Of a stretch of 64,000 bases of DNA, positions 57,839 through 64,000 are shown one piece after another (positions within the stretch are counted from its first letter, which is position 1; every line of letters starts with the position of its first letter). The stretch comes from Haematobia irritans (lineage: Eukaryota > Arthropoda > Insecta > Diptera > Muscidae), in assembly GCF_050003625.1 (NCBI RefSeq), contig NC_134400.1, positions 191,113,726 through 191,177,725 on the forward strand. Reading direction: 5' to 3'. Both the position numbers and the translations under genes were made by a program. The notes beneath the pieces are model-generated. The model made no database searches. It had not been told where the DNA came from and saw only the letters and a program-made list of their open reading frames with translations.

Positions 57839-58801
57839 ATGGCAGCATATTTACCAGCAGTGGAAAACCAGGGCGTTGAGCGTAGAGGTCGGCAAGACAG
57901 ATCTAGGGAGCGTCAGTCGGCAGTACGACGACAACGATCCACTAATCGCGGTGACAATCATGTTGACTGGCGTGGCCGACCAACCAGCTGGCAGTACTCG
58001 TGCGGTCTCTGCCAAGAGGATCATGCCATTAGCTCATGTCCTCGTTTTAGAGAAAAATCGGCAAGGCAGAGATATGAAACGGTCGAACGACGAGGGTATT
58101 GCCGAAATTGCCTGGCCAGAAGTCATTTAGCCCCAGATTGTCAGTCGCTGAGTGGGTGTCGCCAGTGTAATCTGCGTCACCATACTCTTTTGCATGGGGC
58201 CCCACAACTTGAAGACCCGTTGCGACCAGCCCATCTATTTGGCCCTCCAGCTTCCGTAGTGGTACAACCAGCTGCAGATGCGTTACCACCGGTGGACAAT
58301 GCTCCATTCAGGTGGGACTTAGTTTTCGTGCCTACTGCCATGGTACGAATTTCAGAAAATGATGTCGATCGCTATACTACAGTAAGAGCGTTAATAAGCC
58401 AGTCAACAACTATGTCAAGAATCGCCTACTCAACATTCCGTCGTATTGGGCTTCGATCATTCAATTACCGTGGCCAGAGGTTTACAACATTCAGATTAAT
58501 GCCTCGAAGTACCAGTGGCACGTGGGCTTTGCGAATAAATGCACTGATTACCAATGAACTTCCGACCCGACCCTATTCTGACCCAATAATTGATGACCCT
58601 ACAAGAGATCTGGCAACCGACACTCTCGCCGACATGGACCCACGCTCAAATTCCCCAATTGATCTAGAACTTGGTGCCGACGTGTATCCTGCTTTGAGAA
58701 GAGATGGTCATGTGTTTACCGGCCTTGGAGACGTTCATGCATATCAAACCAATCTTGGATATGTGTTCGCTGGGCCCATCAGAAACATGCCGAGAGAATA
58801 A
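57839..58801 (+). CDS. BEL second gene: zinc-knuckle and inactive protease-like protein
   Basis: 320 codons from ATG 57839; the open frame upstream to 57779 has no other ATG. An Arg-rich N-terminus (14-46) is followed by three zinc knuckles, C55/C58/H62/C67, C88/C91/H96/C101 and C107/C110/H114/H119, spaced like those in gag-pol 367-431. Residues about 155-314 align with the gag-pol protease region: ALISQSTTMSRI replaces AIIDSGSQSTFI, so the catalytic Asp is Ser187, and PIDLELGADV with GYVFAGPI matches PVDLLIGMDI with GWIVGGPI. It is thus a nucleocapsid plus pseudo-protease paralogue lacking capsid, RT and integrase. It is visibly richer in GC than gag-pol. I recall similar stand-alone proteins in fly genomes, so capture from a host gene or another BEL lineage is possible. 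Expression may be by stop readthrough or splicing. Function unknown; RNA binding or modulation of particle assembly or protease dimers is inference. Confidence 0.8.
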   Translation: MAAYLPAVENQGVERRGRQDRSRERQSAVRRQRSTNRGDNHVDWRGRPTSWQYSCGLCQEDHAISSCPRFREKSARQRYETVERRGYCRNCLARSHLAPDCQSLSGCRQCNLRHHTLLHGAPQLEDPLRPAHLFGPPASVVVQPAADALPPVDNAPFRWDLVFVPTAMVRISENDVDRYTTVRALISQSTTMSRIAYSTFRRIGLRSFNYRGQRFTTFRLMPRSTSGTWALRINALITNELPTRPYSDPIIDDPTRDLATDTLADMDPRSNSPIDLELGADVYPALRRDGHVFTGLGDVHAYQTNLGYVFAGPIRNMPRE

Positions 58802-58837
58802 AATCATCATAAAATTCACTTTGAGTCACACATGTCA

Positions 58838-58850
58838 CGGGGGGGCTGGA
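58838..58850 (+). other. Candidate BEL polypurine tract
   Basis: A run of seven G (58839-58845) followed by CTGGA directly abuts the 3' LTR. It is short and interrupted by CT for a polypurine tract, but it is in the required place. Confidence 0.5.
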
Positions 58851-59771
58851 TGTTTAGCGTTGTGCTAAAAATTTAGTCAGTATTGTAAATATGGGGGTTG
58901 CTATAAATTTACTCAACACTGTACATAGCGGTTTGCTGATTGACATATCGATCAGTGTATGAGTGGCCACTACACCGTCTCACTGCAGTTGTTGTTGTTG
59001 TCCATTTGCTGAATAATGACAACAATGACGATTGCAGTGACGTTTGATAAATCTTCAGTTCAGTTCTTTTTGATCGTTTATTAAAACCGCATCCCCCCGT
59101 GACCGTGAAGTGGAAAGTTAATTATACTAAAATATCAAAGTGAAAAACCCTGTAAAAAGTAAAAAAAAAAAGGAATAATAAAACAATATAATACTTACCA
59201 GCTAAAAGTGTATAAAACAGAACATTGTGAAAAAATCAAAATCACATTAAATAAAATACGTGTAAAAACAGACTAAAACTAAACTTGTAAAATCATAAAA
59301 TAATTGTGATAAAATAAGTTAAACCTGGACTAAAACCAAAAATGAAATTTTAACCTAATATTGCACATTTTGTGTAAATAAATATTTGTAAATATTGCTC
59401 CTACATTTCATTTGATCTACCGTTAAAACCATTGTTATCCTCATATTAAATTAAATCATACTTACAAGGCTTTGTGAATTGTTATAAATCAATACACCTG
59501 GAAGAAAAATTATACTTACATTAACACAACCCATTGCTACTTACCTTACAACTTTGTAATGTACTGTAAAATATTAAAATTTTGTGAAAGTTGAACATTG
59601 CAATTGCCTTATACCTACCTTATACTTACCTTATACTTACCTTATACTTACCTTGTACTCACCCTATACTTACCTTTGAATTCAAATAAAATCTAAGCGG
59701 GAATTTGAACCAGAACTAAACTCGTGTCTTTTGGCATTCAAAACGAAAAAACTAAGGTTTGAACAAAAACA
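58851..59771 (+). repeat. BEL 3' LTR
   Basis: Identical by eye to 40461-41381 over all 921 bases, including the 11-bp array at 59609-59674. It ends AAAAACA, directly followed by the ATATG target duplication. Confidence 0.97.
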
Positions 59772-62700
59772 ATATGAAAAACTTCTTTTGCCCATATCTC
59801 CTAAACTAAGCGTCCTAGAGCGAAAAGGGCTTTAATCCGTGACCACCCTCAAAAATTGAAATTTTCATCCAAATCCTAAAAAAATTGAAATTTTTATATG
59901 AAAAACTTCTTTTGCCCATATCTCCTAAACTAAGCGTCCTAGAGCGAAAAGGGCTTTAATCCGTGACCACCCTCAAAAATTGAATTTGTTACCCAAATCC
60001 TAAAAAAAATTGAATTTTTATATGAAAAACTTCTTTTGCCCATATCTCCTAAACTAAGCGTCCTAGAGCGAAAACGGCTTTAATCCGTGACCACCCTCAA
60101 AAATTGAAATTTTCATCCAAATCCTAAAAAAATTATATGAAAAACTTCTTTTGCCCATATCTCCTAAACTAAGCGTCCTAGAGCGAAAAAGGCTTTAATC
60201 CGTGACCACCCTCAAAAATTGAAATTTTCATCCAAATCCTAAAAAAATTGAAATTTTTATATGAAAAACTTCTTTTGCCCATATCTCCTAAACTAAGCGT
60301 CCTAGAGCGAAAAGGGCTTTAATCCGTGACCACCCTCAAAAATTGAAATTTTTATCCAAATCCTAAAAAAATTGAAAATTGAATTTTTATATGAAAAACT
60401 TCTTTTGCCCATATCTCCTAAACTAAGCGTCCTAGAGCGAAAAGGGCTTTAATCCGTGACCACCCCTCAAAAATTGAAATTTTCATCCAAATCCTAAAAA
60501 ATTGAAATTTTTATATGAAAAACTTCTTTTGCCCATATCTCCTAAACTAAGCGTCCTAGAGCGAAAAGGGCTTTAATCCGTGACCACCCTCAAAAATTGA
60601 AATTTTCATCCAAATCCTAAAAAAAATGAAATTTTTATATGAAAAACTTCTTTTGCCCATATCTCCTAAACTAAGCGTGCTAGAGCGAAAAGGGCTTTAA
60701 TCCGTGACCACCCTCAAAAATTTAAATTTTAACCCAAATCCTAAAAAAATTGAAATTTTTATATGAAAAACTTATTTTGCCCATATCTCCTAAACTAAGC
60801 GTCCTAGAGCGAAAAGGGCTATAATCCGTGACCACCCTCAAAAATTGAATTTTTACCCAAATCCTAAAAAAATTGAAATTTTTATATGAAAAACTTCTTT
60901 TGCCCATATCTCCTAAACTAAGCGTCCTAGAGCGAAAAGGGCTTTAATCCGTGACCACCCTCAAAAATTGAAATTTTCATCCAAATCCTAAAAAAAATGA
61001 AATTTTTATATGAAAAACTTCTTTTGCCCATATCTCCTAAACTAAGCGTCCTAGAGCGAAAAGGGCTTTAATTCGTGACCACCCTCAAAAATTGAAATTT
61101 TCATCCAAATCCTAAAAAAATTGAAATTTTTATATGAAAAACTTCTTTTGCCCATATCTCCTAAACTAAGCGTCCTAGAGCGAAAAGGGCTTTAATCCGT
61201 GACCACCCTCAAAAATTGAATTTTTTACCCACATCCTAAAAAAAATTGAAATTTTTATATGAAAAACTTCTTTTGCCCATATCTCCTAAACTAAGCGTCC
61301 TAGAGCGAAAAGGGCTTTAATCCGTGACCACCCTCAAAAATTGAAATTTTTATCCAAATCCTAAAAAAATTGAAATTTTTATATGAAAAACTTCTTTTGC
61401 CCATATCTCCTAAACTAAGCGTCCTAGAGCGAAAAGGGCTTTAATCCGTGACCACCCTCAAAAATTGAAATTTTCATCCAAATCCTAAAAAAAATGAAAT
61501 TTTTATATGAAAAACTTCTTTTGCCCATATCTCCTAAACTAAGCGTGCTAGAGCGAAAAGGGCTTTAATCCGTGACCACCCTCAAAAATTTAAATTTTTA
61601 CCCAAATCCTAAACAAAAAATTGAAATTTTTATATGAAAAATTTCTTTTACCCATATCTCCTAAACTAAGCGTCCTAGAGCGAAAAGGGCTTTAATCCGT
61701 GACCACCTTCAAAAATTGAAATTTTCATCCAAATCCTTAAAAAATTGAAATTTTTATATGAAAAACTTCTTTTGCCCATATCTCCTAAACTAAGCGTCCT
61801 AGAGCGAAAAGGGCTTTAATCCGTGACCACCCTCAAAAATTGAATTTGTTACCCAAATCCTAAAAAAAATTGAATTTTTATATGAAAAACATCTTTTGCC
61901 CATATCTCCTAAACTAAGCGTCCTAGAGCGAAAACGGCTTTAATCCGTGACCACCCTCAAAAATTGAAATTTTCATCCAAATCCTAAAAAAATTATATGA
62001 AAAACTTCTTTTGCCCATATCTCCTAAACTAAGCGTCCTAGAGCGAAAAAGGCTTTAATCCGTGACCACCCTCAAAAATTGAAATTTTCATCCAAATCCT
62101 AAAAAAATTGAAATTTTTATATGAAAAACTTCTTTTGCCCATATCTCCTAAACTAAGCGTCCTAGAGCGAAAAGGGCTTTAATCCGTGACCACCCTCAAA
62201 AATTGAAATTTTTATCCAAATCCTAAAAAAAGTGAAAATTGAATTTTTATATGAAAAACTTCTTTTGTCCATATCTCCTAAACTAAGCGTCCTAGAGCGA
62301 AAAGGGCTTTAATCCGTGACCACCCCTCAAAAATTGAAATTTTCATCCAAATCCTAAAAAAATTGAAATTTTTATATGAAAAACTTCTTTTGCCCATATC
62401 TCCTAAACTAAGCGTCCTAGAGCGAAAAGGGCTTTAATCCGTGACCACCCTCAAAAATTGAAATTTTCATCCAAATCCTAAAAAAAATGAAATTTTTATA
62501 TGAAAAACTTCTTTTGCCCATATCTCCTAAACTAAGCGTGCTAGAGCGAAAAGGGCTTTAATCCGTGACCACCCTCAAAAATTTAAATTTTAACCCAAAT
62601 CCTAAAAAAATTGAAATTTTTATATGAAAAACTTATTTTGCCCATATCTCCTAAACTAAGCGTCCTAGAGCGAAAAGGGCTATAATCCGTGACCACCCTC

Positions 62701-64000
62701 AAAAATTGAATTTTTACCCAAATCCTAAAAAAATTGAAATTTTTATATGAAAAACTTCTTTTGCCCATATCTCCTAAACTAAGCGTCCTAGAGCGAAAAG
62801 GGCTTTAATCCGTGACCACCCTCAAAAATTGAAATTTTCATCCAAATCCTAAAAAAAAATGAAATTTTTATATGAAAAACTTCTTTTGCCCATATCTCCT
62901 AAACTAAGCGTCCTAGAGCGAAAAGGGCTTTAATTCGTGACCACCCTCAAAAATTTAAATTTTCATCCAAATCCTAAAAAAATTGAAATTTTTATATGAA
63001 AAACTTCTTTTGCCCATATCTCCTAAACTAAGCGTCCTAGAGCGAAAAGGGCTTTAATCCGTGACCACCCTCAAAAATTGAATTTTTTACCCACATCCTA
63101 AAAAAAATTGAAATTTTTATATGAAAAACTTCTTTTGCCCATATCTCCTAAACTAAGCGTCCTAGAGCGAAAAGGGCTTTAATCCGTGACCACCCTCAAA
63201 AATTGAAATTTTTATCCAAATCCTAAAAAAATTGAAATTTTTATATGAAAAACTTCGTTTGCCCATATCTCCTAAACTAAGCGTCCTAGAGCGAAAAGGG
63301 CTTTAATCCGTGACCACCCTCAAAAATTGAAATTTTCATCCAAATCCTAAAAAAAATGAAATTTTTATATGAAAAACTTCTTTTGCCCATATCTCCTAAA
63401 CTAAGCGTGCTAGAGCGAAAAGGGCTTTAATCCGTGACCACCCTCAAAAATTTAAATTTTTACCCAAATCCTAAACAAAAAATTGAAATTTTTATATGAA
63501 AAATTTCTTTTACCCATATCTCCTAAACTAAGCGTCCTAGAGCGAAAAGGGCTTTAATCCGTGACCACCCTCAAAAATTGAAATGTTCATCCAAATCCTA
63601 AAAAAATTGAAATTTTTATATGAAAAACTTCTTTTGCCCATATCTCCTAAACTAAGCGTCCTAGAGCGAAAAGGGCTTTAATCCGTGACCACCCTCAAAA
63701 ATTGAAATTTTCATCCAAATCCTAAAAAAAATGAAATTTTTATATGAAAAACTTCTTTTGCCCATATCTCCTAAACTAAGCGTCCTAGAGCGAAAAGGGC
63801 TTTAATTCGTGACCACCCTCAAAAATTGAAATTTTCATCCAAATCCTAAAAAAATTGAAATTTTTATATGAAAAACTTCTTTTGCCCATATCTCCTAAAC
63901 TAAGCGTCCTAGAGCGAAAAGGGCTTTAATCCGTGACCACCCTCAAAAATTGAATTTTTTACCCACATCCTAAAAAAAATTGAAATTTTTATATGAAAAA
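59772..64000. repeat. 124-bp satellite array, right arm
   Basis: About 34 monomers of the same satellite and orientation as 3588-40460, starting in phase with the monomer cut by the BEL insertion. The first five bases, ATATG, are the right copy of the target duplication. It runs off the window end, so the array continues. Confidence 0.97.
59880..63550. repeat. Fifteen-monomer higher-order repeat, two copies
   Basis: A block of about 1861 bp (15 monomers) is present as about 59880-61690 and about 61740-63550. Markers recur in order: TGAATTTGTT at 59981 and 61841, GCGTGC at 60675 and 62536, CTAAACAAAAAATTG near 61610 and 63471. The offset changes from 1860 to 1861 because of a one-base A-run difference near 60497/62357. 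A few substitutions distinguish the copies. Confidence 0.8.

Larger units (their letters stand above)
40461..59771 (+). mobile_element. BEL/Pao LTR retrotransposon carrying a nested insertion
   Basis: The element has 921-bp LTRs of the form TGTT...AACA, a 5-bp target duplication, a long leader, a gag-pol frame with BEL/Pao domain order and a second downstream gene. It spans 19311 bp; without the nested gypsy element and one ACTG copy it would be about 10.4 kb, long for BEL, mainly because of a leader of about 2.1 kb and the extra gene. The two LTRs show no differences by eye and both coding frames are open, so the copy is young. The nested element lies in the leader, between promoter and gag-pol ATG, in antisense orientation. 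Full-length genomic RNA would therefore carry almost 9 kb of foreign sequence, and this copy is probably impaired even though its genes are intact. Confidence 0.95.

Overview
The window looks like heterochromatin from an insect, most likely a fly. It holds two tandem satellite arrays and two LTR retrotransposons, one nested inside the other, and no recognisable host gene. The fly call rests on the retrotransposon families (BEL/Pao and Ty3/gypsy with insect-style promoters and a tRNA-Lys primer site) and on the AT-rich palindromic short satellite. I recall similar repeats from calyptrate flies, but the species cannot be read from this sequence.

Layout. Positions 24-2758 are a satellite of about 29 bp period, and 2759-3587 are AT-rich non-repetitive DNA. 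Positions 3588-40460 are about 300 head-to-tail copies of a 124-bp satellite monomer, with visible higher-order blocks. Positions 40461-59771 are a BEL/Pao-type element on the plus strand, with two 921-bp LTRs that read as identical and an ATATG target duplication. The 124-bp satellite resumes in the same phase at 59772-64000.

The BEL element carries a second retrotransposon in its 5' leader. This is a Ty3/gypsy-type element at 41980-50916 on the minus strand, with LTRs of 1657 and 1652 bp and an ACTG target duplication. The insertion order is therefore satellite, then BEL, then gypsy, and both insertions look recent.

The nested gypsy element looks intact. From right to left it has a 5' LTR with a TATA/Inr promoter, a tRNA-Lys-type primer site, gag (SAP-like N-terminus, two zinc knuckles), a textbook -1 frameshift signal, pol (protease, RT, RNase H, integrase and an unusual 390-residue tail with a SUMO-interaction-like motif), a polypurine tract and the 3' LTR. 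The transcribed part of its LTR holds 14 tandem hairpin units whose sequence also looks like repeated splice acceptor/donor pairs.

The BEL element has one uninterrupted 1768-codon gag-pol frame. It is followed, in the same frame and separated only by a TGA in the readthrough-prone context TGA-CTA, by a 320-codon second gene. That gene encodes a second nucleocapsid-like zinc-knuckle set plus a protease-like domain whose catalytic DSG triplet is lost. The stop codon lies inside a perfect 8-bp inverted repeat, and a strong-looking 3' splice site ends two bases before the second gene's ATG. This gag-pol/stop/pseudo-protease arrangement is the most interesting part of the window.
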